Positions 1 to 7,418 of a DNA stretch of 64,000 nucleotides are shown here, in pieces; the first letter of the stretch is position 1, and each line of letters begins with the position of its first letter. The DNA lies in assembly GCF_001043005.1 (NCBI RefSeq), contig NZ_JYKZ01000009.1:62001-126000 (forward strand). Direction: 5' to 3'. Both the position numbers and the translations under genes were made by a program. A model generated the notes under the pieces. That model saw only the letters and a list, made by a program, of their open reading frames with translations. It was not told the DNA's origin and searched no databases. This DNA comes from Pseudomonas psychrophila (GTDB taxonomy: Bacteria; Pseudomonadota; Gammaproteobacteria; Pseudomonadales; Pseudomonadaceae).

Positions 1-1
1 C

Positions 2-403
2 GCCACCGGCCAACTGCCCGACCTGATTTTGCAGTCGATGCGCTCCCATGATCAGTACAACACCACCATTTATGGCCTCGATGACCGCTATCGTGGGGTC
101 AAGGGCCAGCGTGACGTGTTGTTCGTCAACGAAGCCGACATCATCCGCCTGGGCTTCAAGCCAGGACAGAAAGTCGACATCGTTTCAATTTGGGATGACC
201 AGCACGAGCGCCGGGTCAAAAACTTCACCTTGCTGGCGTTTGATATTCCTGCCGGGCAAGCCGCGGCGTATTACCCGGAGGTCAATCCACTGGTGCCGCT
301 GGAAAGCACAGGGGATGGCAGCCACACGCCTACCTCCAAGTTCGTGGCCATCTGCCTGGAAGCAGCCAGCCCGTCAAAACTGATTATGGCCAAGGCCAGC
401 TGA
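2..403 (+). CDS. Molybdopterin oxidoreductase, C-terminal part (FdhF/YdeP-like), 5' truncated
   Basis: The reading frame is already open at base 2 and ends at a TGA at 401-403, so only the last ~133 residues are here. They look like the molybdopterin-dinucleotide-binding C-terminal domain of the formate dehydrogenase/YdeP family: a segment reading MRSHDQYNTT, then YGLDDRYRGV, then a stretch of the kind DIIRLGFKPGQKVDI. Domains of this kind close over the bis-MGD cofactor in cytoplasmic oxidoreductases. The catalytic N-terminal part lies outside the window, so the substrate cannot be judged. The annotated ATG/TTG starts inside this segment are not real starts. Confidence 0.85.
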   Translation, partial: ATGQLPDLILQSMRSHDQYNTTIYGLDDRYRGVKGQRDVLFVNEADIIRLGFKPGQKVDIVSIWDDQHERRVKNFTLLAFDIPAGQAAAYYPEVNPLVPLESTGDGSHTPTSKFVAICLEAASPSKLIMAKAS

Positions 404-420
404 CGCAGCTTGAGGTGCAG

Positions 421-497
421 GAGCGGGCTTGCTCGCGATTCGGTCGCCGCGGTTTGATTGACCGACCGCAGCGACCGAATCGCGAGCAAGCCCGCTC
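421..497. repeat. REP doublet (REPIN), 27-bp perfect inverted repeat
   Basis: Bases 421-447 are exactly the reverse complement of 471-497. Each arm contains the Pseudomonas REP core GAGCGGGCTTGCTCGCGA. The pair sits just after the oxidoreductase stop codon, the usual place for these elements. Transcribed, it folds into a long hairpin that may protect the mRNA 3' end. Confidence 0.9.
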
Positions 498-534
498 CCA
501 CATTTGAAACCCATCCCATCCAAATTTCAGGCAC

Positions 535-566
535 AAAAAAGGCCTCTTTCCTACAAAAGAGGCCTC
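535..566 (-). terminator. Rho-independent terminator facing left
   Basis: A 10-bp stem (540-549 with 556-565) is followed by six U residues only when read on the minus strand (A run at 535-540). On the plus strand no U run follows. No minus-strand gene lies immediately to its right, so its purpose is unclear. Confidence 0.65.
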
Positions 567-723
567 ATCGAACTAGTAAACAGACCCCCAAAAATCAATT
601 AAGTTCCCCAGTAAAAACAACAACTTATAGAATTGTGTACAACTCGTGCTACTCGTCGGATTTCGATTGTCACTCATCACCGACAGCCTCAGGATCGCGC
701 CGTCATCTCTTTGAGGCTCATCT

Positions 724-1200
724 ATGAAGCTCACCTCGATTCTCTTGTTGTCCCTTGGCCTGGTCAGTGGCGTAGCCTCGGCCGGTGGCACCACCGAAGC
801 CGGTGTAGGCGGCGCATTAGGCGGGGTTCTTGGCGCCGTGGTTGGTCAACAGCTCGGCGGCTCGACCGGTTCTGCCATTGGCGCAGGCGTGGGTGGCGCG
901 GCAGGCAGTGCCGTGGGTGCCGACAAACGCAGCCGTGGCGAAGCAGCCATTGGTGGCGCACTGGGTGCTGCAGGCGGCAACGTGCTGGGTCGCAGTGTCG
1001 GCGGCAGCACGGGTGCTCTGGTCGGCTCAGCCGCTGGCGGTGGTGCCGGTGGCGCGCTGGGTAACTACATGGGCAATAAAAGCGACGCCGAAGATCGTCG
1101 CTATCGCGATCGCGATAACCGTCGCTACTACCGCGACGACAACCGTGGTCGTGGCCACGCGTATGGTCATCGCAAAAAGAACAAGCATCGTCATCATTGA
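724..1200 (+). CDS. Glycine-zipper envelope protein
   Basis: 158 residues. Residues 1-20 form a signal peptide ending in the ASA-type site. Residues ~22-115 are a long Gly/Ala-rich region with repeated GxxxG spacing, the pattern of glycine-zipper (YMGG-like) domains that pack membrane-spanning or outer-membrane-associated helices. The last ~45 residues are very rich in Arg, Asp, Tyr and His and end in a His/Lys cluster, so the tail is hydrophilic and charged. Its role is unknown; family members are often stress-related surface proteins. It is monocistronic, with a strong terminator directly after the stop. Confidence 0.85.
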   Translation: MKLTSILLLSLGLVSGVASAGGTTEAGVGGALGGVLGAVVGQQLGGSTGSAIGAGVGGAAGSAVGADKRSRGEAAIGGALGAAGGNVLGRSVGGSTGALVGSAAGGGAGGALGNYMGNKSDAEDRRYRDRDNRRYYRDDNRGRGHAYGHRKKNKHRHH

Positions 1201-1210
1201 TCACCAAAAG

Positions 1211-1240
1211 AACGGGAGCCGAAAGGCTCCCGTTTTTTTT
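1211..1240 (+). terminator. Rho-independent terminator after glycine-zipper gene
   Basis: Stem ACGGGAGCC/GGCTCCCGT with a GAAA-type loop followed by eight T residues, 10 bp after the stop codon. Confidence 0.95.
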
Positions 1241-1445
1241 GGCCTGCGTCTGTTTTCGTAAAATTGTTTCAATGCATTACGCCCGCCTGCAACAGCGTCA
1301 ATCATGCAAAGTGCATGCACCCGAAATTCAATTAAAAATTAACTTATTGAAAAATATGGAGTTACTCGCACGCACGCTGTTGGCATGTGACCTGCAATCT
1401 CTTGAATGAACGCTGCACTTCCTACCATTCAGGAGCACAACAATA

Positions 1446-2369
1446 ATGATCGGGACAACTGAGCACTCTCCCGCAGCCCTGCAAGATTCCTCTGGCCACT
1501 CAGGTGTTTCCTGGGCCGCCATCTTTGCGGGTGCAGCCACCGCTGCCGCACTATCTCTGCTGCTGATTATGCTGGGCGCAGGCCTGGGCTTTTCGGCAGT
1601 TTCACCGTGGGCCAATGAAGGCGTGGGTGCCAAAGGCCTGGGCATTACTGCCATTGTCTGGCTGGCCCTCACTCAAATCATTGCTTCAGGGATGGGCGGT
1701 TATCTGGCCGGCCGCTTGCGGGTCAAATGGGCCAACATGCATGGCGATGAAGTGTACTTTCGAGATACCGCCCATGGCTTTTTATCCTGGGCTGTTGCCA
1801 CGCTGGTAACGGCAACCTTGATCGCAGGCTCGATCAGCAGCGTGATAGGCAGCGGCGTTCAAGCGGGCGCCAATGTCGCTTCGGGTGCTGCTTCTGCCAT
1901 GAGCACCGCGGCCGCCAGCCACGCCGATAAAAATACGGGCAATAGCTCTGATTACTTTATCGACACCCTGTTTCGCGATGATCGCGGCACCGCTGTCAGC
2001 GAAGACGCCGCCCACGGCATCGTGACCCGCATCTTTGTTCGCAGCCTGGGCAACGATGGCCAGTTAAGCGGTGAGGACCGTACCTATCTGGCGCAAATCG
2101 TCGCTCAGCGGACCAACCTCAGCCAGGCCGAAGCCGAGCAACGGGTAGACCAGGTCTATGCCAAAGCTCATCAGGCAGTTGAAGACGCCAAGGTAAAAGC
2201 CAAGGAAGCCGCAGACACCGCCGCCAAAGTCGCCGCCTGGACCACCCTGTGGATGTTTATCAGCCTGCTGCTGGGTGCATTTTTCGCCAGCCTCTGCGCC
2301 ACGTTTGGCGGTCGTCAACGTGATGCTGTGAGCTACGTGGAACACACCACCAAGCCGGCTGTTTATTAA
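1446..2369 (+). CDS. Conserved membrane protein of unknown function
   Basis: 307 residues, start ATG preceded by AGGAG ten bases upstream. Four hydrophobic spans are visible at about 22-48, 62-86, 112-138 and 264-288. The first three are Gly/Ala-rich. Between spans three and four is a ~120-residue soluble region with many Ala, Lys and Glu and a likely coiled-coil stretch (about 215-255). Similar proteins in proteobacteria are annotated only as hypothetical or PhnA-like, and I know no function. A 26-residue hydrophobic peptide is encoded 12 bp downstream and is probably cotranscribed. Confidence 0.8.
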   Translation: MIGTTEHSPAALQDSSGHSGVSWAAIFAGAATAAALSLLLIMLGAGLGFSAVSPWANEGVGAKGLGITAIVWLALTQIIASGMGGYLAGRLRVKWANMHGDEVYFRDTAHGFLSWAVATLVTATLIAGSISSVIGSGVQAGANVASGAASAMSTAAASHADKNTGNSSDYFIDTLFRDDRGTAVSEDAAHGIVTRIFVRSLGNDGQLSGEDRTYLAQIVAQRTNLSQAEAEQRVDQVYAKAHQAVEDAKVKAKEAADTAAKVAAWTTLWMFISLLLGAFFASLCATFGGRQRDAVSYVEHTTKPAVY

Positions 2370-2381
2370 TAATTCTGGAGA

Positions 2382-2462
2382 ATGAAAATGCGCTCACTAT
2401 TGCTGTTTTTTCTCGGTATCCCTATCCCGATCATTATTCTGATTGCCTTGTTTGTGCATTGA
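2382..2462 (+). CDS. Very small hydrophobic membrane peptide (26 aa)
   Basis: An ORF below usual length cut-offs: ATG at 2382 (or 2388), TGA at 2460-2462, preceded by CTGGAG. The product is a charged start (MKMR) followed by one uninterrupted hydrophobic span with a PIPIII core, ending in FVH. It lies 12 bp after the preceding membrane-protein gene and directly before a terminator, so it would sit at the end of a two-gene transcript. The clean RBS, the terminator spacing and the all-hydrophobic composition support a real single-span protein. Function unknown. Confidence 0.65.
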   Translation: MKMRSLLLFFLGIPIPIIILIALFVH

Positions 2463-2480
2463 TACAACAGGTGTAAATCC

Positions 2481-2515
2481 AAAACGGCCTTCTTCGTGAA
2501 GGCCGTTTTTTTTTG
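2481..2515. terminator. Bidirectional terminator
   Basis: AAAACGGCCTTC/GAAGGCCGTTTT hairpin with a nine-T run on the plus side and an A run on the other. It serves the small membrane-peptide gene from the left and the Lrp-type regulator gene from the right. Confidence 0.95.
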
Positions 2516-2524
2516 TGGCGGGGA

Positions 2525-2989
2525 TCAGACCGGCAGACAGGTGGTGGATTTGATTTCTGATAACGCCACGATGGAGTTCACCTCTTGAATACCCGGGACC
2601 ATCGACAGTTTTTCGAAGAAAAACCGCTCGTAGGCTTCGATGTCGGCAGTCACGATCCGCAGCAGAAAATCCACCGACCCCATCAGCACGTAACACTCCA
2701 GCACCTCGGGGAAACCGCGAATCGCGTCGGTGAACTCGGTGAAGTTGGAACGCCCGTGGGCATTGAGTTTGATCTCGGCAAAAATTTGCGTGTTAAGGCC
2801 GATTTTCTTGCGATCGAGCAGGGTCACCTGGCCGCGAATGATGCCCTCATCCTTCATTCGCTGAATACGCCGCCAGCAGGGTGATTGTGATAACCCCACC
2901 TTTTCGGCGATCTGCGCACTCGATAGAGATGCATCCTCTTGCAGCAGCGCCAAAATGCGTCGGTCGTAAGCATCCAGTTCACCCTGCAT
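2525..2989 (-). CDS. Lrp/AsnC-family transcriptional regulator
   Basis: 154 residues. The N-terminal third is the family's winged helix-turn-helix (about 5-60: YDRRILALLQ, then SSAQIAEKVGLS, then CWRRIQRMKDEGII). The rest is the RAM/ACT ligand-binding domain (about 68-145) with the usual VLECYVLMGSVDFLL stretch. Members are DNA-binding octamers that sense amino acids. It is divergent from the small ACT-like gene at 3117, with an AT-rich 127-bp gap between them, the arrangement expected if it controls that gene and itself. The effector cannot be told from sequence. Confidence 0.92.
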   Translation of the reverse strand: MQGELDAYDRRILALLQEDASLSSAQIAEKVGLSQSPCWRRIQRMKDEGIIRGQVTLLDRKKIGLNTQIFAEIKLNAHGRSNFTEFTDAIRGFPEVLECYVLMGSVDFLLRIVTADIEAYERFFFEKLSMVPGIQEVNSIVALSEIKSTTCLPV

Positions 2990-3116
2990 AAAAACACCTT
3001 TAAATTAACCATTTGCGACTTGATCAAGTCTATTTATCGTTGATTTAAACCATCTTAGATAAAAAGTTTCTCCCGTGGCGTGTAAATATTTCTCCAGCCT
3101 GAACAGGAGCCTTTGC

Positions 3117-3455
3117 ATGTCCCATCTGGAAGTCGTCAACCACACACTGCGCCCCGACGTCTGGGCCAGTAACGCAGCACCCTGCCCGGTGCTCTACCGC
3201 ATCCAGGCGGATGCCGATGCTGATGTGCTATGCCGTGTACTCAATCTGTTTGCCTTGCAGCAACTGATCCCGCAGCAGGTGGAGGTGGTGCGCGATCAGG
3301 ACACGTTGAGCATCGAAATCCAGAGTCATGAGCAGAGCTGGCATCGGGCTCAGATCATTGGTGAAAAACTGCGCAATCTAATCAGCGTATTAGACATGGA
3401 GCTGCACCCCGTGCAGTCGGCCAAAGCGTCTTTTCTGCAAGTCTCGGGGCAATAG
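3117..3455 (+). CDS. Small ACT-like protein of unknown function
   Basis: 112 residues from the ATG at 3117, which has an AGGAG Shine-Dalgarno; an in-frame start further up (3075) has no such signal. The chain alternates short strands and helices in a way that suggests a single ACT-type fold: a YRIQADADADVLCRVLNLF segment resembles the first strand and helix of ACT regulatory domains. It has no DNA-binding or enzyme motif. Its divergent neighbour is an Lrp-type regulator, so an amino-acid-responsive role is plausible but inferred. Confidence 0.65.
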   Translation: MSHLEVVNHTLRPDVWASNAAPCPVLYRIQADADADVLCRVLNLFALQQLIPQQVEVVRDQDTLSIEIQSHEQSWHRAQIIGEKLRNLISVLDMELHPVQSAKASFLQVSGQ

Positions 3456-3556
3456 TTCGCAACCATTGAGCACGTGAAGCTGAAAGCGGCGCGACTAGGC
3501 TTTGGCGTTCACGGCCAGACAAGGATCTGTCTGAGCCGATGCCCAAAGGAGCTTTT

Positions 3557-5323
3557 ATGCGCATCTACCCGTCCCATGACCAGTGGCTTGACCTCAATGA
3601 CCTGTTAGCCGCGTTGCATGCCCAAAACCGTATCCCCCAAGGCTGCACCGAACAGGTGTTGATTGCGTGGCGCCAAGCCTCCAACGCAGCCTTGCACCCG
3701 CTGGTGTTTCTGGCAGAACAACAGCTCTGTGACCCCAGCCGGGCAGGTAAAACCCTCGATATTGAAACCCTCACCGCCTGGCTCGCCGACCACGTAGAAC
3801 AACCCTATCTGCGCCTGGATCCGCTCAAGATAGACGCCGCCACAGTGACAGGACTGATGTCCTTCGCCTTTGCCCAACGCCACGTAATCCTGGCGGTGGC
3901 TGTCGATGACAGGGGTATCACCATCGCCAGCTGCCAGCCTTGGGTCAGCAGTTGGGAGTCGGATTTACGCCAGATGCTCAAGCGCCCTGTCAGGCGGGTA
4001 ATTGCAAACCCTCTGGAAATCCAGCGTCTGGGCGTGGAGTTTTTCCAACTGGCCAAATCGGTCACCGGAGCCGCGCTAAACGATCAGAAAACCAGCCCAC
4101 AAACCAACCTCGAACAGCTACTGACCCTGGGCACAGGCGCCCGTGAGCCAGATGCCAATGACGCGCACATTGTAAATATCGTCGACTGGCTGTTTCAGTA
4201 CGCCTTTGAGCAACGTGCCAGTGATGTCCACATAGAGCCGCGGCGTGAGCAGGGTTGTGTGCGCTTTCGTATCGATGGCGTGCTGCATGATGTCTACCAG
4301 TTCCCGCCGCAGGTGACCGTGGCCGTCGTCAGTCGCCTCAAGAGCCTGGGCCGGATGAATGTCGCCGAAAAACGTAAACCTCAGGACGGTCGAATAAAAA
4401 CCAGGCCCCCGGGCGCCGCTGAAGTTGAGCTGCGCCTCGCCACCTTGCCCACCGCTTTTGGCGAAAAAATGGTAATGCGTATTTTTGATCCGCAGGTCCT
4501 GCTGAAAAATTTCGACCAGTTAGGCCTGTGCCCCGAAGACCTGCAACGCTGGCAACACATGACCCGCCGGCCCAACGGCATTATTTTAATTACCGGCCCT
4601 ACCGGCTCAGGCAAAACCAGCACCCTGTATGCAACGCTCAAACAACTGGCCACTCCAGAAATCAACCTGTGCACCCTCGAAGACCCCATCGAGATGATTG
4701 AACCAGCCTTTAATCAGATGCAGGTTCAACCCAACATTGACCTGACCTTCGCCAACGGCGTACGGGCATTGATGCGCCAGGATCCGGACATCATCATGCT
4801 GGGTGAAATACGTGACCTGGAGACCGCAGAAGTGGCCATTCAGGCGGCGCTGACCGGACATCTGGTGCTTTCTACCCTGCACACCAATGACGCCCCCAGC
4901 GCCATCAGCCGCCTGCAAGAACTGGGAGTAGCACCCTACTTGATCAAAGCCACGCTATTGGGGGTCATGGCCCAACGTCTGGTCCGAACCCTGTGCACTG
5001 ACTGCAGGAACGAGCAGCCACTGAGCCTGAGCGACTGGCAGGGCTTTACCCCGACCTGGCCCGGCTCACTGCCCGCCTGTACCTGGCGGGCCACTGGCTG
5101 CGCGCAATGTCGAGACACCGGTTACAGCGGGCGAATCGGCATCTTCGAAGTGATGTTAATCAGCGATAAAATCAAAACCCTGATTGGCCCTGACACGGAG
5201 CTGAACGCCATTCGTCGCCAGGCGCACGCGCAGGGCATGCTCAGTCTGAGGCTGGCCGCAGCCCACAAAGTCGCCAACGGGACGACTTCCATGGAAGAAG
5301 CCTTGCGAGTTACCCCCGCGTAG
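3557..5323 (+). CDS. Orphan GspE/PilB-type secretion or pilus assembly ATPase
   Basis: 588 residues from ATG 3557, chosen for the AAAGGAG site at 3545-3551. The N-terminal ~150 residues are an MshEN/T2SSE-N-like domain. The ATPase core has Walker A GPTGSGKTS (about 346), a Walker B region with DPDIIMLGEIRD (about 410), and the His-box stretch LTGHLVLSTLHTND. Near the C terminus two CxxC pairs (about 480 and 515) form the zinc-binding tetracysteine typical of GspE/PilB. These enzymes power type II secretion or type IV pilus extension from the inner-membrane base. No pilin, platform or secretin gene lies nearby, so it is an orphan in this window. Confidence 0.88.
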   Translation: MRIYPSHDQWLDLNDLLAALHAQNRIPQGCTEQVLIAWRQASNAALHPLVFLAEQQLCDPSRAGKTLDIETLTAWLADHVEQPYLRLDPLKIDAATVTGLMSFAFAQRHVILAVAVDDRGITIASCQPWVSSWESDLRQMLKRPVRRVIANPLEIQRLGVEFFQLAKSVTGAALNDQKTSPQTNLEQLLTLGTGAREPDANDAHIVNIVDWLFQYAFEQRASDVHIEPRREQGCVRFRIDGVLHDVYQFPPQVTVAVVSRLKSLGRMNVAEKRKPQDGRIKTRPPGAAEVELRLATLPTAFGEKMVMRIFDPQVLLKNFDQLGLCPEDLQRWQHMTRRPNGIILITGPTGSGKTSTLYATLKQLATPEINLCTLEDPIEMIEPAFNQMQVQPNIDLTFANGVRALMRQDPDIIMLGEIRDLETAEVAIQAALTGHLVLSTLHTNDAPSAISRLQELGVAPYLIKATLLGVMAQRLVRTLCTDCRNEQPLSLSDWQGFTPTWPGSLPACTWRATGCAQCRDTGYSGRIGIFEVMLISDKIKTLIGPDTELNAIRRQAHAQGMLSLRLAAAHKVANGTTSMEEALRVTPA

Positions 5324-5421
5324 TTGAATTCTTTTGACTAAAATTTAAACAGTTGCGCCTATTTTTTGATCGTTACACTCCTCGTTCGTTTGTTTCTTAC
5401 ACCTCAAAACAAGGAATGGTT

Positions 5422-6342
5422 ATGCAAGCGGGTACTGTGATCCTGTTATTTGTTGCCTTGGCTATCGCCATGCTCTTCATGGGCTTCAAGGTGGTTCCGC
5501 AAGGGTATCAATGGACGGTGGAGCGCTTCGGGCGTTACACCAACACCCTCAAGCCGGGCCTGAACATCATCATTCCGGTGATGGACCGCATCGGGCGCAA
5601 GATCAACGTGATGGAAAGCGTGCTGGATATCCCGCCGCAAGAAGTGATCACCGCCGATAACGCCACCGTACAGATCGATGCCGTGTGTTTTTTCCAGGTG
5701 GTCAATACGGCTCAGGCTGCATATGAGGTCAACAATCTCGAACACGCCATCCGTAACCTGCTGCAAACCAACATCCGGACCGTGCTGGGCTCGATGGAGC
5801 TGGATGCCATGCTCAGTCAGCGTGACGGGATCAATGAAAAGCTGCTGCGCACCGTGGATGAAGCGACGGCCCCCTGGGGCATCAAGATCACCCGCATCGA
5901 GATCAAGGACATCAGTCCGCCCGCCGACCTGATGGCCGCCATGTCCGGACAGATGAAAGCCGAACGTATCAAGCGCGCACAAATCCTTGAAGCTGAAGGG
6001 CTGCGAGCCTCGGCAATCTTGACTGCCGAAGGTAAGAAGCAGGCACAGATCCTCGAAGCCGAAGGGGGTCGTCAGGCCGCGTTTCTCGAAGCTGAAGCCC
6101 GCGAGCGACAGGCCGAAGCGGAAGCTCGGGCAACGCAAGTGGTCTCCGAAGCCATTGCCACAGGTAACGTGCAGGCGATCAACTACTTCGTGGCGCAAAA
6201 ATATATCGATGCACTGGGCAAGCTGGCTTCTGCCAACAACAGCAAAGTCATCCTCATGCCGCTGGAAGCCAGCCAGGTTATCGGCGCAGTGGGCGGCATC
6301 GGCGAAATCGTCAAAGCTACCTTTGATTCCAAAAAGGTCTGA
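5422..6342 (+). CDS. qmcA: SPFH/stomatin-like membrane protease modulator QmcA
   Basis: 306 residues from ATG 5422, six bases after AAGGA (5411-5415); the ATG at 5416 is too close to that site. An N-terminal membrane anchor (about 3-22) is followed by an SPFH/band-7 domain (VVPQGYQWTVERFGRYT to about 200) and a coiled coil of repeated ILEAEG units, ending with VAQKYIDALGKL and VILMPLEAS. The whole chain parallels E. coli QmcA (YbbK), an inner-membrane scaffold linked to the FtsH/HflKC quality-control system. The following gene is an NfeD-family protein, the usual partner, 3 bp downstream. Confidence 0.92.
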   Translation: MQAGTVILLFVALAIAMLFMGFKVVPQGYQWTVERFGRYTNTLKPGLNIIIPVMDRIGRKINVMESVLDIPPQEVITADNATVQIDAVCFFQVVNTAQAAYEVNNLEHAIRNLLQTNIRTVLGSMELDAMLSQRDGINEKLLRTVDEATAPWGIKITRIEIKDISPPADLMAAMSGQMKAERIKRAQILEAEGLRASAILTAEGKKQAQILEAEGGRQAAFLEAEARERQAEAEARATQVVSEAIATGNVQAINYFVAQKYIDALGKLASANNSKVILMPLEASQVIGAVGGIGEIVKATFDSKKV

Positions 6343-6345
6343 TAC

Positions 6346-6795
6346 ATGTGGGAGTTTCTGCAACACCTGAACTACTGGGACTGGCTGGCGCTGGGAACGG
6401 CACTGTTGATTCTGGAGGTATTTGGCGCCGGAGGTTATCTGCTATGGACAGGCATAGCCGGCATTATTGTCGGGCTTGTAACCTTTGTGATCCCCGAACT
6501 GCCCTGGACACTGCAACTTCCCTTGTTTGGGGTGCTGGCGATCCTCACCGCGGTGTACTGGTGGCGGCGCCAGCGCGGCAAGGCCGAAAGTGGCGACCAA
6601 CCCAACCTGAATCAGCGTGGTCATGAATTGATCGGCCGTACCTTCGTCGTTCAACAGGCGATTGTGGAGGGGCGGGGCAAAATCAAGGTCGGCGACAGCG
6701 TCTGGATAGCCGTAGGGCCTGACGCCGCGGTGGGAACGCCGGTTCGCGTTACCGCCCAAAACGGAACAGTGTTGAGCGTAGAAATTGTACCCTGA
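6346..6795 (+). CDS. NfeD-family membrane protein (YbbJ-like)
   Basis: 149 residues. Two to three membrane spans fill residues 1-75 (LLILEVFGAGGYLLWTGIAG is typical of the family), then an OB-fold C-terminal domain (about 85-149) with GRTFVVQQAIVEGRGKIKVGDSVW. NfeD proteins pair with SPFH proteins, here qmcA directly upstream. The short form without a protease domain matches E. coli YbbJ. The pair is thought to organise membrane microdomains or assist membrane proteolysis; the molecular task is not settled. Confidence 0.92.
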   Translation: MWEFLQHLNYWDWLALGTALLILEVFGAGGYLLWTGIAGIIVGLVTFVIPELPWTLQLPLFGVLAILTAVYWWRRQRGKAESGDQPNLNQRGHELIGRTFVVQQAIVEGRGKIKVGDSVWIAVGPDAAVGTPVRVTAQNGTVLSVEIVP

Positions 6796-6861
6796 CGTTA
6801 CGGAACTCCTGGGTGCAATTTGCAATCAAACTCGATAGCTAATCTATTCGGAGTCACCGTC

Positions 6862-7176
6862 ATGCGCCTCAAATATGCTGTAGCCACTATCGCCTTGCTG
6901 TCTCTTCCTGTTGGGTCTGCAATGGCCGACAGCTTCTGGCGTAATGTGCTGTCTTCCGGTGCAACAACCGGGTCTACCTACCTGACCTTCAAAAAAGACC
7001 GCAAGGTTATCGCCGCTCAAGATGACGCCGGCAGCTTCGTTGCCAGCAACGGTTCGATTCGTGGACCGTACCTGGAATCGGCCATGCAACAAGTGCGCGC
7101 TGATAACCCGAACATGAACGTTAGCGACATGGACCTGGCCAACGCAATTCTGGTTAAAAACGCTACTGCCGAGTAA
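6862..7176 (+). CDS. DUF2388 secreted protein
   Basis: 104 residues from the ATG at 6862 (GGAG at 6850). A signal peptide ends near MADS at residue 24. The mature part begins SFWRNVLSSGATTGSTYLTF, the hallmark opening of DUF2388, and contains DDAGSFVASNGSIRGPYLE. The family is nearly restricted to Pseudomonas, is small and probably periplasmic, and has no known function. The longer in-frame start at 6820 would put residues before the signal peptide and is rejected. Confidence 0.88.
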   Translation: MRLKYAVATIALLSLPVGSAMADSFWRNVLSSGATTGSTYLTFKKDRKVIAAQDDAGSFVASNGSIRGPYLESAMQQVRADNPNMNVSDMDLANAILVKNATAE

Positions 7177-7187
7177 AAGCCTCCCCT

Positions 7188-7283
7188 TGTAGCTGCTGCC
7201 GCAGGCCGCGATGGGTTGCGAAGCTGCCCTGAAATCCTGAAGAGCCTTCGGACCTCATCGCAGTCTGCGGCAGCGGCTACAGG
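7188..7283. repeat. REP-like inverted pair, second class (CTGCCGCAG core)
   Basis: GTAGCTGCTGCCGCAG...CGATG at the left is mirrored by CATCGCAG..CTGCGGCAGCGGCTAC at the right. The core differs from the GAGCGGGCTTGC class found elsewhere in the window. It lies just after the DUF2388 gene. Confidence 0.8.
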
Positions 7284-7418
7284 TGAAGCACTTGTCTTAT
7301 TGATTCAGCTGCCATACAGAATTTTCACCGGATGTGAATGATCCTCCGGGTATGATCTTGAGCGCTATGCTATTGCTTTTGGTCCTCCAAACTCATTCAC
7401 ATCGGACGTCATGCCTCT

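Larger units (their letters stand above)
404..723. other. Intergenic spacer, 320 bp
   Basis: Holds the REP doublet at 421-497 and the left-facing terminator at 535-566. The remaining 567-723 is AT-richer and probably carries the promoter of the glycine-zipper gene at 724. I see no convincing short gene in it. Confidence 0.6.

Noticed and set aside
7188..7283. Possible CRISPR-like repeats in spacers
   Set aside because: Repeats are inverted pairs at isolated sites, not direct repeats with regular spacers, and no cas gene is present.
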